Positions 16,690-25,230 are shown, counted from the first letter of the stretch. The stretch: DNA of 64,000 nt from Desulforapulum autotrophicum (GCA_020723285.1 DYJE01000018.1:27878-91877), one strand, 5' to 3'. Notes: generated by a model not told the origin, from the letters alone. Made by a program: numbers and translations.

Positions 16690-17484
16690 ATGAAAAAAGC
16701 CGCAACCGCAATCATCCTGTCCTTGGTGTTTATTTTACCCGCACGTCTTCACGCCGCGTCCTTCGCTGACATGGTGTTCGTGGTCGACCAGTCGGGAAGT
16801 ATGTACGACGAGTTCAGATGGATCAGCAACAGCCTCCGCTATATTGACGCCATCGTCAAGTCAAAGGGGATAACGGCCAATTACGGAATCGCCGGATACG
16901 AGTTTTTCTCCGGAACCCAGAGAGGCTTTTTCGGAGAGAAAAACGCCTGGGCCGACGTCCCGGCCGAAATCGATGGGGTCATCGCCGAAGCGGACTGGGC
17001 CGCCCGTAACGTCTATGGCGGCATTGAGAGAAGCTACCATGCAGCGTCCTGGGCTGCGGACAATTTTTCATGGACAGGCGGAGACTACGCCAAAGTCATG
17101 GTCCTTATCACCGACGAGGACGTCGATATGGGGGACACGTATTCCTACAACGGCAAGAGGGGCGAGCTGGCACTCAACGACAAAATGAACGACAGCGACA
17201 TTCTTCTCAACGTGATCACAAGTTCCTGTTTCAACACGTTCTGGGATGACGCGGCCTTCAGGAAAGGCGACTACATCGGCCTGTTCGACCTGAATTACCT
17301 GAGAGAACATCCATCGGAATTCACAGCGGATTTCACCCAGGCCAAAATCAATGAAATCATCGAATATCAGCCGACCCAGGCCACCCCCACACCCGAACCC
17401 GGCACCCTTTTTCTCCTCGGGTCAGGCCTTATCGGCATCGGAGCCGTGTCACGGAAAAAAAGAGTGAGAACCGTTCAGCCTTGA
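16690..17484 (+). CDS. PEP-CTERM sorted protein with von Willebrand factor A domain
   Basis: Exported protein of 264 residues with a signal peptide (cut after LHA-A, near residue 22). It has a vWA-like domain with an intact MIDAS start, D33-x-S35-x-S37 (VVDQSGSM), and the strand VMVLITDEDVDMGD further on. A Pro/Thr stretch leads to a C-terminal PEP-CTERM signal: PEPGTLFLLGSGLIGIGA then a basic tail (SRKKR). An exosortase would cleave this tail and deliver the protein to the surface or matrix; no exosortase gene is in the window. The start follows a GGGGGAAAC ribosome site. The vWA domain suggests metal-dependent adhesion; the ligand is unknown. Confidence 0.9.
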   Translation: MKKAATAIILSLVFILPARLHAASFADMVFVVDQSGSMYDEFRWISNSLRYIDAIVKSKGITANYGIAGYEFFSGTQRGFFGEKNAWADVPAEIDGVIAEADWAARNVYGGIERSYHAASWAADNFSWTGGDYAKVMVLITDEDVDMGDTYSYNGKRGELALNDKMNDSDILLNVITSSCFNTFWDDAAFRKGDYIGLFDLNYLREHPSEFTADFTQAKINEIIEYQPTQATPTPEPGTLFLLGSGLIGIGAVSRKKRVRTVQP

Positions 17485-17536
17485 TAAGAATGAAAAAAAC
17501 ATACTGGAATCATGCTTAAAACAAGGAGAATAGGAC

Positions 17537-19027
17537 ATGGCGCACCGATTTAACCTTCTGAAATCCATGATCCCCAATACCCACCCGCTGCATGGGGATG
17601 GCGAATGCGGAAACACGGATATGAAAACAAGCGGAACTCAGGCCGGGTCGTCCGGTTTCGACAGGCAAAAGCTTGAAATCCTTACGCGGACCGTCTGTGC
17701 CATCGAGCCCCACCGGTTTCCTTCCGTGATCGTCGTGGCGAACGCCGCGCCCAGGAAAAACAAAGGAATCGTCGCGGCACATCTGGCCATGGCCGTTTCG
17801 GGCATGCCCGGCCAGAACGTTCTCCTTATCGACGCGGATTTCACTTCACCCACCCTCCACAATGCTTTCGGATATCCCGAAATCCAGGGTCTTTCGGAAT
17901 ACCTTGCCGACAAAAAGACGCTGGCCGAGCTTGTAAGAGGAACGGCGAACGATTCCCTTCAGCTTCTTCCCGCCGGTCGTCAGAACCGTTCAGCCGCTGA
18001 GCTCCTCTGTTCGAAAAAAATGGACCGCTTTGTCGAAGTCCTGAAAAAACGCTGCCAGGACCTTGTCCTTATCATCAACACGGACTTCGAAACGCTGTCG
18101 AAAACAGCGCCTTCTTTCGCCCGGCATGTGGACGGCTTTGTTTCGGTGATCGACGAATCCGTCATCACAGACTTAGGAGGCGATTCACCTTACACATTTC
18201 CCGGAAAGGCGAAGCTCCTGGGGTCCATCCGGAAAAGAAAAACGGTCCACCCTGTTTTTTCGGCCGTTGACGCTATGGAAAAAGACAGAACGGAAAATTC
18301 TCGATCGGCCGACCGCCGTGTTTTAACAGCGTCCACTGTGGAAGAGGGCCCTTTTCTTATTAAAAAACCGGGCTCCGCTGAATCGGACAGGTTCGACAAG
18401 CTCACGGCGGACATGATTAAAGCGGGTGTTTTCAAGGGAAACCCTGTGCTGATGTTCACGAGCCCCAGTTCGGGGGATGGAAAAAGTTTTGTAACGGTGA
18501 ACGCCGCCGCGAGCATCGCCAGGAACTCCGGCAGGCAGGTCCTTGTCATCGACTGTGACCTCAGGGCTCCGTCCATCCACACGTATTTCAAGTCGGACAA
18601 CCTGACCGGCCTCAGCCGTTACCTTGGAGACGACCGCTTCAGTTTTTCGGACTGCGTCCGGCAGACGGAAATCGACAACCTCTTCCTGATGGCGGCCGGC
18701 CCGTCCGTGCCCAACCCTCTCCAGCTGCTCTCATCTCCTAAAATGGCCCGGCTCGTCGAAGGCCTGAAAAAAGCGTCCAAAGAGATGATCGTCATTCTCG
18801 ATGCGGCACCTCCCACCCTGATGGCCGAAGGGAGCGTGATTTCACAGTTCGCGGATACCGTGACCCTCGTGGTCAGTCACCAGAAGACCCACCGTGACGA
18901 TGTGCGGAAGCTGGTGGATATGTTCGAACAAAAAAAGGTTTTCGGAGTGGTTTACAACCATTTCAAAGAAAGGCAGAACCTTGCCTCCATCTATAAAAAA
19001 TACGGTCAACGACTGAAGGCGGCATGA
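17537..19027 (+). CDS. tandem CpsD/BY-kinase-like ATPase with inactive first P-loop
   Basis: Protein of 496 residues made of two copies of a MinD/CpsD-type P-loop domain. In the first copy (about 50-240) the Walker A position reads NAAPRKNKGIV, without the glycines and Ser/Thr, and the Walker B region reads LIINTDFETL without the usual D-x-x-P; Walker A' (VLLIDADF) survives. The second copy (about 275-496) has a full Walker A (SPSSGDGKS, Lys316), Walker A' VLVIDCDLRAPSIH, and LDAAPP. The copies share SEYLADKK/SRYLGDDR and LQLLPAGRQN/LFLMAAGPSV segments, so they arose by duplication. No Wzz domain and no real C-terminal Tyr cluster is present (the tail is YKKYGQRLKAA). Likely a regulator of polysaccharide export in the PEP-CTERM/EPS pathway. 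One base separates it from the sugar transferase. Confidence 0.85.
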   Translation: MAHRFNLLKSMIPNTHPLHGDGECGNTDMKTSGTQAGSSGFDRQKLEILTRTVCAIEPHRFPSVIVVANAAPRKNKGIVAAHLAMAVSGMPGQNVLLIDADFTSPTLHNAFGYPEIQGLSEYLADKKTLAELVRGTANDSLQLLPAGRQNRSAAELLCSKKMDRFVEVLKKRCQDLVLIINTDFETLSKTAPSFARHVDGFVSVIDESVITDLGGDSPYTFPGKAKLLGSIRKRKTVHPVFSAVDAMEKDRTENSRSADRRVLTASTVEEGPFLIKKPGSAESDRFDKLTADMIKAGVFKGNPVLMFTSPSSGDGKSFVTVNAAASIARNSGRQVLVIDCDLRAPSIHTYFKSDNLTGLSRYLGDDRFSFSDCVRQTEIDNLFLMAAGPSVPNPLQLLSSPKMARLVEGLKKASKEMIVILDAAPPTLMAEGSVISQFADTVTLVVSHQKTHRDDVRKLVDMFEQKKVFGVVYNHFKERQNLASIYKKYGQRLKAA

Positions 19028-19028
19028 C

Positions 19029-20453
19029 ATGATCCGACTGTTCAACCGGCATTATCCGGTAAGAAACGTGTTTTTCGTCATCGGTGAAGGTGCCCTCATC
19101 TTCGCCTCCATCCTGGCCGCGGCTTCGGTCTTCCGTTTCTGGGCGTCCGTCCCTTCAGGATTCTCATTTTTCATGGAAACCGTCCTTGTCACGCTGATCT
19201 GCCAGGTCTTTCTCTTCTACCACGGGATGTACGACATCAACGCGCTGAACAGCATGGCCGACCACGCCGCAAGGCTTCTCCAGGCCCTGGGTTTTACCAC
19301 GGTGATCCTTGGAGGAATCCACCTGTGGATCGGGCATGAGATCATCCCATCGAAGATCTTCATCACCGGGCTCGTTACCATGGCCGTCCTCGTCCTGGTC
19401 TGGCGTTTCATCTATTCCCAGGCCCTTTCCCGGCATTTTCTGGACAAGACGGTTCTCATCCTGGGCGACAGCCCCCTTATCCGTTCGATCATTCGCTCGG
19501 CTTCGGCCCAGAGGGACTGCGGCTTTGCCCTGACCCATCTTATTTCAACTGCCGCGACCGGTCCTGGAAGCATCGCTGACGGGGAAAACGGTTTCAGCGG
19601 AATTCAAGGGCTTTCGTCGTACTGCCGCGAACACGCCATCCGGATGATCGTCGCGGACGACGCCATGGACGGCTGGGACGAAACCATCGAAAACGAGCTT
19701 CTCGCCTGCCGGACAGACGGCATTCGCGTCATGGACGCCCAGGCCTTTTTCGAAATGCTCACCGGGAAGCTCCATGCCGAAAAGCTTAAGGCGGGCTGGA
19801 TTATCTTTTCCGGCGGATTCCACCGCTCGGTTCTCCATCACGCATTCAAACTCCTGTTCGACTACGCGGTGTCCGGTTTTCTTCTTTTTCTCCTGTCCCC
19901 GGGCATTCTTCTCACAGCCGTCCTGATCAAGCTCGATTCCAGCGGCCCTGTTTTCTACAGCCAGGAACGCCTGGGGAAAAACAAGAAACCCTATAAAATA
20001 TACAAGTTCCGATCCATGGTGGTTGATGCTGAAAAAAACGGCGGCCCCGCATGGTCCAAAAGCGGCGACACCCGAGTCACCCGGATCGGGAATTTTATCA
20101 GGAACTGGCGGATCGACGAAATCCCCCAGCTTGTCAACGTGCTCAAAGGGGATATGAGTTTTGTGGGGCCGAGGCCGGAAAGGGATTTCTTTGTGAAGAG
20201 GCTTGAAAGAGACATCCCGTTTTACGGGGTGCGGTTCACGGTGAAACCGGGAATTACGGGCTGGGCGCAGATCAACTACGGATACGGTTCGACGGACGAA
20301 GACGCCCTGGAAAAGCTGAACTATGACCTGTACTACATCAAGAATTCAACGGTGTTCATGGACCTTTTCATCGTGTTCAGGACGACGAGGACCGTCATCC
20401 TGGGTGTTGAACACGGAAACGGGGAAACGGCCGTCCGGAACGCTGCGCATTGA
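19029..20453 (+). CDS. polyprenyl-phosphate sugar-1-phosphate transferase (PEP-CTERM/EpsB_2 type)
   Basis: Inner-membrane enzyme of 474 residues that starts a polysaccharide repeat by moving a sugar-1-phosphate to undecaprenyl phosphate. It has four N-terminal membrane helices (about 12-135), a Rossmann-like region (TVLILGDSPLIRSIIRSA), a fifth helix near 275-300, and the catalytic bacterial sugar transferase domain: SGPVFYSQERLGKNKKPYKI, YKFRSMVVDAE, WRIDEIPQLVNVLKGDMSFV, GPRPER and KPGITGWAQINYGYG. The layout matches the PEP-CTERM/exosortase-associated EpsB_2 family, which agrees with the PEP-CTERM protein two genes upstream. It is convergent with the FHA regulator, 35 bases away. Confidence 0.92.
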   Translation: MIRLFNRHYPVRNVFFVIGEGALIFASILAAASVFRFWASVPSGFSFFMETVLVTLICQVFLFYHGMYDINALNSMADHAARLLQALGFTTVILGGIHLWIGHEIIPSKIFITGLVTMAVLVLVWRFIYSQALSRHFLDKTVLILGDSPLIRSIIRSASAQRDCGFALTHLISTAATGPGSIADGENGFSGIQGLSSYCREHAIRMIVADDAMDGWDETIENELLACRTDGIRVMDAQAFFEMLTGKLHAEKLKAGWIIFSGGFHRSVLHHAFKLLFDYAVSGFLLFLLSPGILLTAVLIKLDSSGPVFYSQERLGKNKKPYKIYKFRSMVVDAEKNGGPAWSKSGDTRVTRIGNFIRNWRIDEIPQLVNVLKGDMSFVGPRPERDFFVKRLERDIPFYGVRFTVKPGITGWAQINYGYGSTDEDALEKLNYDLYYIKNSTVFMDLFIVFRTTRTVILGVEHGNGETAVRNAAH

Positions 20454-20488
20454 TACCTGAAAAAAGGAATTGGAGTACGGGTATGAAC

Positions 20489-21853
20489 TCAGATCGCGTA
20501 CTTTTCCATCTTCTTGTAGAGCGTGTCCCGTGAAATGCCCAGAAGCTTTGCGGCCATGACCTTGTTGCCGCCGGATTTTTCAAGGGCTGTGGCGATATGT
20601 TTTTTCTCCATTTCCTCAAGAGACGGGAAACTGTCGTCCGAAAGCGGCGCGGCCGGTTTCACTTTTTCAATTGGGCCGGTCATGTCCATCAGGTGGGTGG
20701 GTTCGATCGTTTCCTTCGAATTCCTGATCGCCGCCCGCAGAAGAACGTTCCGCAGTTCCCTCACGTTTCCCGGCCATGGGTAGCTCAAAAGAACCTTCCT
20801 GGCGTTGTCGGAAAGTTTCTGTTTTTTGATGTTATGGTCTTTCACGAACTGTTTCAGGAAGAATTCGGCCATGGGGACGATATCCTCCTTCCTGTCCCTT
20901 AACGGCGGAATGGTGAGCTTGATGCAGGCCAGTCTCTGGAACAGATCGTCCCTGAACCGTTTCTGGACGATCATGGCGTTGAGGTCCTGGTTCGTCGCCG
21001 CAACGACGCGGACGTTCAAGGTCCTTGGGCGTGTGTCCCCGAGCCGTGTGATCTTTCTGTCCTCCAGGAATCTCAAAAGTTTCGGCTGGACAGTCAGGGC
21101 CATGTCACCGATTTCATCGAGGAAAATGGTCCCGTTGTCGGCCTGTTCCAGTTTTCCGGGCTTGTCCTGGGCCTGGTGGAACGCACCCTTGACCGAACCG
21201 AAAAGCTCGCTTTCGAATATACCTTCGGGGATGGCTGAACAGTTCAGGGCCACAAGTTCCCCCCCGGTCCCCGAGAACCGGTGAAGGGCGTCGGCGACTT
21301 TTTCCTTGCCCGTTCCCGGTTCGCCAGTGATCATCACCGGTACGTTGATCCGGGCCAGTTCCATGATATCCATGTAAAGGGCCACCATGGCGTCGTTCCG
21401 GATCACGATTCCATGGAGTTTCATGGCGTCCCGGAATTCTTTCCTCTCTTTTTCCGCTTCGTCCGGCAGCTTGGACATGATCAGGGTGGACGTCTTGTCC
21501 AGGGACTGTTCGGTGAAACAGACCTGCTTCCTGCCGTCTGCCTCGGCCCGAACGATGACGCTGTCGGAATCCCCGTCGTCCACGAAAGAGAAGTTGTAGT
21601 TCGTGATGTGAAACACGTCTCCGTGGGAAAGCCTGTACTCCGTCACCCTGTCTTCGTTGACGAAGGTTCCGTTGCTGCTAGAATCGAACAGTCTGTATCC
21701 GTCAGTCGTTTTCCTGATCGTCGCGTGGTTCCGCGAAATGGACGAGTCCTCGATAAGGATGTCGCTTTCAGCCCCCCTTCCGATGGTTATTTCACCGTCG
21801 AAGCGGACGACCTTGTAGCCCCTTTGGTTCCTGTCCACAATCAGGGAAGGCAT
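20489..21853 (-). CDS. FHA-domain AAA+ transcriptional regulator with altered GAFTGA loop
   Basis: Regulator of 454 residues. An N-terminal FHA domain (about 18-95, GEITIGRGAESDILIEDSSI, SRNHA, SSNGTFVNEDRV) would bind a phospho-Thr peptide. The central AAA+ domain (about 141-370) has Walker A GEPGTGKE, Walker B TIFLDEIGDM and the arginine region FRDDLFQRL. The C-terminal Fis helix-turn-helix reads MAAKLLGISRDTLYKKMEKY. Unusually, the sigma-54 contact loop reads GAFHQA instead of GAFTGA. It follows the small YjfB-like gene by nine bases and faces the PEP-CTERM/EPS genes, which have a sigma-54-type promoter. A kinase source for the FHA ligand is not in the window. Whether it still works with sigma-54 is open. 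Confidence 0.9.
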   Translation of the reverse strand: MPSLIVDRNQRGYKVVRFDGEITIGRGAESDILIEDSSISRNHATIRKTTDGYRLFDSSSNGTFVNEDRVTEYRLSHGDVFHITNYNFSFVDDGDSDSVIVRAEADGRKQVCFTEQSLDKTSTLIMSKLPDEAEKERKEFRDAMKLHGIVIRNDAMVALYMDIMELARINVPVMITGEPGTGKEKVADALHRFSGTGGELVALNCSAIPEGIFESELFGSVKGAFHQAQDKPGKLEQADNGTIFLDEIGDMALTVQPKLLRFLEDRKITRLGDTRPRTLNVRVVAATNQDLNAMIVQKRFRDDLFQRLACIKLTIPPLRDRKEDIVPMAEFFLKQFVKDHNIKKQKLSDNARKVLLSYPWPGNVRELRNVLLRAAIRNSKETIEPTHLMDMTGPIEKVKPAAPLSDDSFPSLEEMEKKHIATALEKSGGNKVMAAKLLGISRDTLYKKMEKYAI

Positions 21854-21862
21854 GGTTTTCCA

Positions 21863-22168
21863 TTACGCGATAAGTTGAAGGGCGCTTTTCTGTTCGTCGA
21901 AGCTGTGGTTCAGGACGTAAATTGAAGCGGCCATCTTGAGGGGTACGCCCCCGGAGCCCGACGCGAGATTGGCGTTTCCCTGGCTGCCCGATCCGCCGTC
22001 GTCAACCGGGGGGGGCGGGGCCGTTATTTCACTGAGGGAATCCGCAGGCCGGGATTCTTCCGCCGGAACGGGCCGGGGTGCCGGGGTTTCCGTTTCAGGC
22101 GGCGGAGCCTGCATGGGCGTTGCTGTCTGTACGGTATACGCCGCTGAAGATATCTGTGAGATATTCAT
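21863..22168 (-). CDS. small YjfB-like putative motility protein with Pro-rich insert
   Basis: Protein of 101 residues. The ATG at 22168 follows an AAGGTG ribosome site and matches the family start. The N-terminus (MNISQISSAAYTVQTATPM) and the C-terminus (LKMAASIYVLNHSFDEQKSA, then LQLIA) resemble the two ends of YjfB-family putative motility proteins. Between them lies a Pro/Glu/Gly-rich insert of about 50 residues not usual for that family. A sigma-28-like promoter lies about 61 bases upstream, and the FHA regulator follows after nine bases, so the two are probably one transcript. Assignment to YjfB is by short motif and is tentative. Confidence 0.6.
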   Translation of the reverse strand: MNISQISSAAYTVQTATPMQAPPPETETPAPRPVPAEESRPADSLSEITAPPPPVDDGGSGSQGNANLASGSGGVPLKMAASIYVLNHSFDEQKSALQLIA

Positions 22169-22182
22169 GGTTTTCACCTTGT

Positions 22183-22210
22183 AAACGCCGACAAGTTCAT
22201 TTTGGCGTTT
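22183..22210 (-). promoter_or_regulatory. leader hairpin before the YjfB-like gene
   Basis: AAACGCC and GGCGTTT (seven-base arms, 22183-22189 and 22204-22210) are exact complements around a 14-base loop, sitting just before the ribosome site of the small gene on the minus strand. It may affect translation. Confidence 0.4.
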
Positions 22211-22228
22211 CCTTTCCTTGTGGGTATA

Positions 22229-22256
22229 ATATCGGACGGACAAGGCATAACATTTA
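22229..22256 (-). promoter_or_regulatory. sigma-28 (FliA)-like promoter
   Basis: On the minus strand TAAA (22256-22253) is followed after 16 bases by TCCGATAT (22236-22229). The FliA consensus is TAAA-N15-GCCGATAA, so this has six of eight in the -10 block and one extra spacer base. It would drive the YjfB-like gene and the FHA regulator. Confidence 0.45.
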
Positions 22257-22365
22257 GCGTTGATTCAATGGGTTTTAAGTTTATAACATTATCAGTCAAC
22301 CGATGTAGAAAATAAAAAAAAAGATGTTTTCAAAATTGGTCCGGGTGTCGACGCAAGGAGGGGGA

Positions 22366-22412
22366 GGCGCATTGCGGTATCGGGATGAACTCCCAAAAAC
22401 ATGCAATGCGCC
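22366..22412. repeat. nested inverted repeat downstream of the LRR gene
   Basis: GGCGCATTGC (22366-22375) and GCAATGCGCC (22403-22412) are exact ten-base complements. Inside lies a smaller GGGA/TCCC hairpin. It lies 11 bases past the stop of the LRR gene on the minus strand. No U run follows in either direction, so it is not a standard terminator. Confidence 0.55.
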
Positions 22413-22422
22413 AAGGGCGTGG

Positions 22423-24678
22423 CTATCTGCACATCAATTGCCAGGAATCGTATTTGTACCCTTCATAATAAACGGTCACCCCGTTATCGACCAGTGTGAA
22501 AATATCTTCGCAGTTTGCTCTGGTAAGAGGATTGTGATCCAGAGTAATGGTGTCGGGTAAACCTGCGCCTGTTTGATCGGGATCTTTGATGCCGATGCCT
22601 CCGGCGTTAGAGTTCGCGGCAAGGGGGGCTATGTCGTCGATGAAATCGTCATCAAGATAAATATCCCTCAGATTTGTCAGGTTCGTAAGGGCTGAAACGT
22701 CGTTGACTTGGAAGTTGGATCCCAGGTCAAGAGTCCTGAGCTTGGTTAGTGTGGCAAGGGGAGAGATGTTGCCTGTAAGAAGAACTCCCTGTAAATTCAG
22801 GCTTATCAGATTTACAAGGCCCGAAAGTGGCGCAGTGTTGGAAATTCTATGGGTCTGGTTGAACAGGCTGAGATGGCGGAGATTGACAAGACCGGACAAG
22901 GGGGAGATATCTGAGACTTGGCAATCACTTAAATCCAGGTGGGTCAGTTTTGTAAGGTTTGAAAGAGGCGCAATGTCGCTGATCGGATTGTCACTGCTGC
23001 CATTTTCATAAGTGTAACCGCGTAAGGCGAGGTTTTGAAGATTACTCAGACCAGCCAGAGGGGAAATATCTTCGATCAGATTTCGAGAGATATTGAGTGT
23101 TGTGAGTTGAGCCATCCGGGAAAGAGCTGAAATGCGGCTGATGGCATAGTTGTGGGATAAATCCAGCCATTTCAGGTTGACCATGCCGGCCAACGGGCTG
23201 ACATCGTTGATTTTATTTTGACTTAAATCGAGCTGCTCCAAGTTGACAAGGCCTGATAGCTTCATGATATCCGTTAGTTTTCCGGCTTCATTATAATATC
23301 CTGAAAGGTCGAGGGTCTTGAGCCGGGTCAGTCCGGCCAGCGGAGTGATGTCGGTTAATGCAGCACTCTTGATTTTGAGACCCTGAAGGTTGGTTAGTTT
23401 AGACAAGGGCGATAATGATACCAGGGCCGGGCAGATGATTTTCAGTTCGGTGATACCCGTCAAAGATGAGATCGGGGTCAGGTCGGTTACCTTTGAACAA
23501 TTGAGGGTCAGGTCCTTGAGATTGACAAGTTTCGAAAGTGCGGAAACGCTGGTTATTTCATATCCTCTAAGGGCAAATTTTTGGAGTTTGACTAACTTCG
23601 ACAGGCCTGAGATGCTCCGCACGTCAGAGCTGAGATCAAGATCGAGTTTGTCGAGATTTGTGCATTGAGATAAGAGTGACATGTCGGTTGAATTTTTTGC
23701 GAAAACTCCTAATTGAACAATTTTTGGCAGTTTCTGGATCGGTGAATAATCATTGATCAGCATGTTTCCATACAGATTTAATCTGGATAAATACTGCAGA
23801 CTGGCAAGAGGTCCGATGTCTGTGATCTGGTTGTGGTTCAGCTCTAACGTTGTCAAACTGACAAGACCTGAAATGGAGGAAACATCTGAAATATTATTCC
23901 AGCCGAGATTGAGGGATTTCAAGCGGGAAAGCACAGCGAGAGCAGATATGTCCGACAGTGAGTTGAACGAAAGGTCAAGGGTTTCCAGTTTTTTTAATTT
24001 TTTTACAAAAGAAATATTATGCACTTTTCCATGATAGCTGACGGATTCGCTCGCAAGACCCATGGGGTCGTTGAACAAATTTGAATCAAATGTGTGAAAT
24101 CCACTCAGACTCAATTCCTTCAGGTCGGCGGCATACTCGATGCCTGAATATTCAAAGTATTTGTATTCATTAAGATCGGGAATGCTGAGTGATGTCAGCT
24201 TAATCATGTCCCGGTTGGTTACGGGTGTAGGCGTGGCGATGCCCAGCGCGGACCGGATCACTGTTTCAAAATCACCGGGACCGAATTTAACGATTTCTTC
24301 TTCATCCACCGTTCCGTTGCAGTTGTTGTCTTTTGAATCGTTGCTGATTTCGGGCGCTCCTGCGTAAACCAGAGAATCCAGCTCATCGCAGTCACTTGCG
24401 TTGTCGACGCCGTCACCGTCGATGTCCGTGTCACAGGTGTCCCCGATTCCGTCTTTGTCCAGATCCTCCTGGGCGGGATTATACATTTGTTTGCAATCGT
24501 CACAGGTATCGCCGACTCCGTCGTTGTCACCATCAAGCTGGTCGGGATTGTAAACATTCGGGCAGTTGTCGGATGCTGTGGCGATTCCGTCGTTGTCCAC
24601 ATCGGAATCGTCGGTGTCGCAGGATGCGATGGCCAGAACCAGAATACACAGCATGAGCAGAGCAATAAACTTTTTCAC
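22423..24678 (-). CDS. lipoprotein with thrombospondin type 3 repeats and leucine-rich repeats
   Basis: Surface lipoprotein of 751 residues. The signal peptide ends in a lipobox (LAIASC, Cys20). Residues of about 22-110 carry Asp-rich calcium-binding thrombospondin type 3 units (VDNDGIATASDNCPNVYNPD, DGDNDGVGDTCDDC). From about 170 to 700 there are about twenty leucine-rich repeats of the internalin kind (NLQNLALRGY, LTHLDLSDCQVSDISPLSGL). A short C-terminal domain ends in LMCR. Such proteins usually bind other proteins or polysaccharides at the surface. The gene is visibly more AT-rich than its flagellar neighbours, which may indicate transfer. It stands alone, with 550 bases of non-coding DNA upstream. 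Confidence 0.88.
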   Translation of the reverse strand: MKKFIALLMLCILVLAIASCDTDDSDVDNDGIATASDNCPNVYNPDQLDGDNDGVGDTCDDCKQMYNPAQEDLDKDGIGDTCDTDIDGDGVDNASDCDELDSLVYAGAPEISNDSKDNNCNGTVDEEEIVKFGPGDFETVIRSALGIATPTPVTNRDMIKLTSLSIPDLNEYKYFEYSGIEYAADLKELSLSGFHTFDSNLFNDPMGLASESVSYHGKVHNISFVKKLKKLETLDLSFNSLSDISALAVLSRLKSLNLGWNNISDVSSISGLVSLTTLELNHNQITDIGPLASLQYLSRLNLYGNMLINDYSPIQKLPKIVQLGVFAKNSTDMSLLSQCTNLDKLDLDLSSDVRSISGLSKLVKLQKFALRGYEITSVSALSKLVNLKDLTLNCSKVTDLTPISSLTGITELKIICPALVSLSPLSKLTNLQGLKIKSAALTDITPLAGLTRLKTLDLSGYYNEAGKLTDIMKLSGLVNLEQLDLSQNKINDVSPLAGMVNLKWLDLSHNYAISRISALSRMAQLTTLNISRNLIEDISPLAGLSNLQNLALRGYTYENGSSDNPISDIAPLSNLTKLTHLDLSDCQVSDISPLSGLVNLRHLSLFNQTHRISNTAPLSGLVNLISLNLQGVLLTGNISPLATLTKLRTLDLGSNFQVNDVSALTNLTNLRDIYLDDDFIDDIAPLAANSNAGGIGIKDPDQTGAGLPDTITLDHNPLTRANCEDIFTLVDNGVTVYYEGYKYDSWQLMCR

Positions 24679-25230
24679 AATGAACCTCCATAATTAAAAA
24701 AAGATGATGGGTTTTTGGAACATTTAAAGCAATAAATCTAACCGTACATACGGTGTGCGTATCAAAGATGCTCTGCTAATTTGGGTGATACAGGTGATGA
24801 CAACGTATTAGGGTTGAACGTATCAGAAACGTTATTCGTTTATGAATATGAAGTATTTCAACGGAACTCGTAGTTGTTGATCTGCACCTTAATCGAACGG
24901 CTACGATATTTCAACATGAATTAAACCATTGTATAAAAATTATTTCACGCGAATAAAAAAACAACTGCGGTCATTTTTACAACGTAATGAAATCAGGATA
25001 TTTCTTAAAATTTTGCCCTGCAGTTTCTACCAATAAAATTTTTTTTAGCACGGGTGTGCAATCATCGAATTTTTTGAAAAAGACATTGGCATCAGCGGGT
25101 TTTTGTTTCCGGAAAAGTGATCATTGTGATCATCACTGATGACCGGCCGTGGATTGGCGGACTATTATAGCTACGAAAGATTATTGATGATCGGGTGGCG
25201 TGGGATTCGATCTTGTTATATCCTGAACTT
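24679..25230. other. AT-rich intergenic region upstream of the LRR lipoprotein gene
   Basis: No convincing gene in either strand. A GGAGG-like ribosome site for the LRR gene lies at about 24683-24690 on the minus strand. A small inverted repeat ATACG-N5-CGTAT is at 24748-24762, and AACGTAT/AACGTTAT words recur at about 24800-24835. No clear -35/-10 pair with good spacing was found. The remainder is AT-rich and shows nothing recognisable. Confidence 0.5.

Noticed and set aside
22340..22380. Possible cyclic-di-GMP riboswitch (GACGCAAGG word)
   Set aside because: Only the short GACGCAA word fits. The second helix, the receptor loop and a downstream plus-strand gene are missing.
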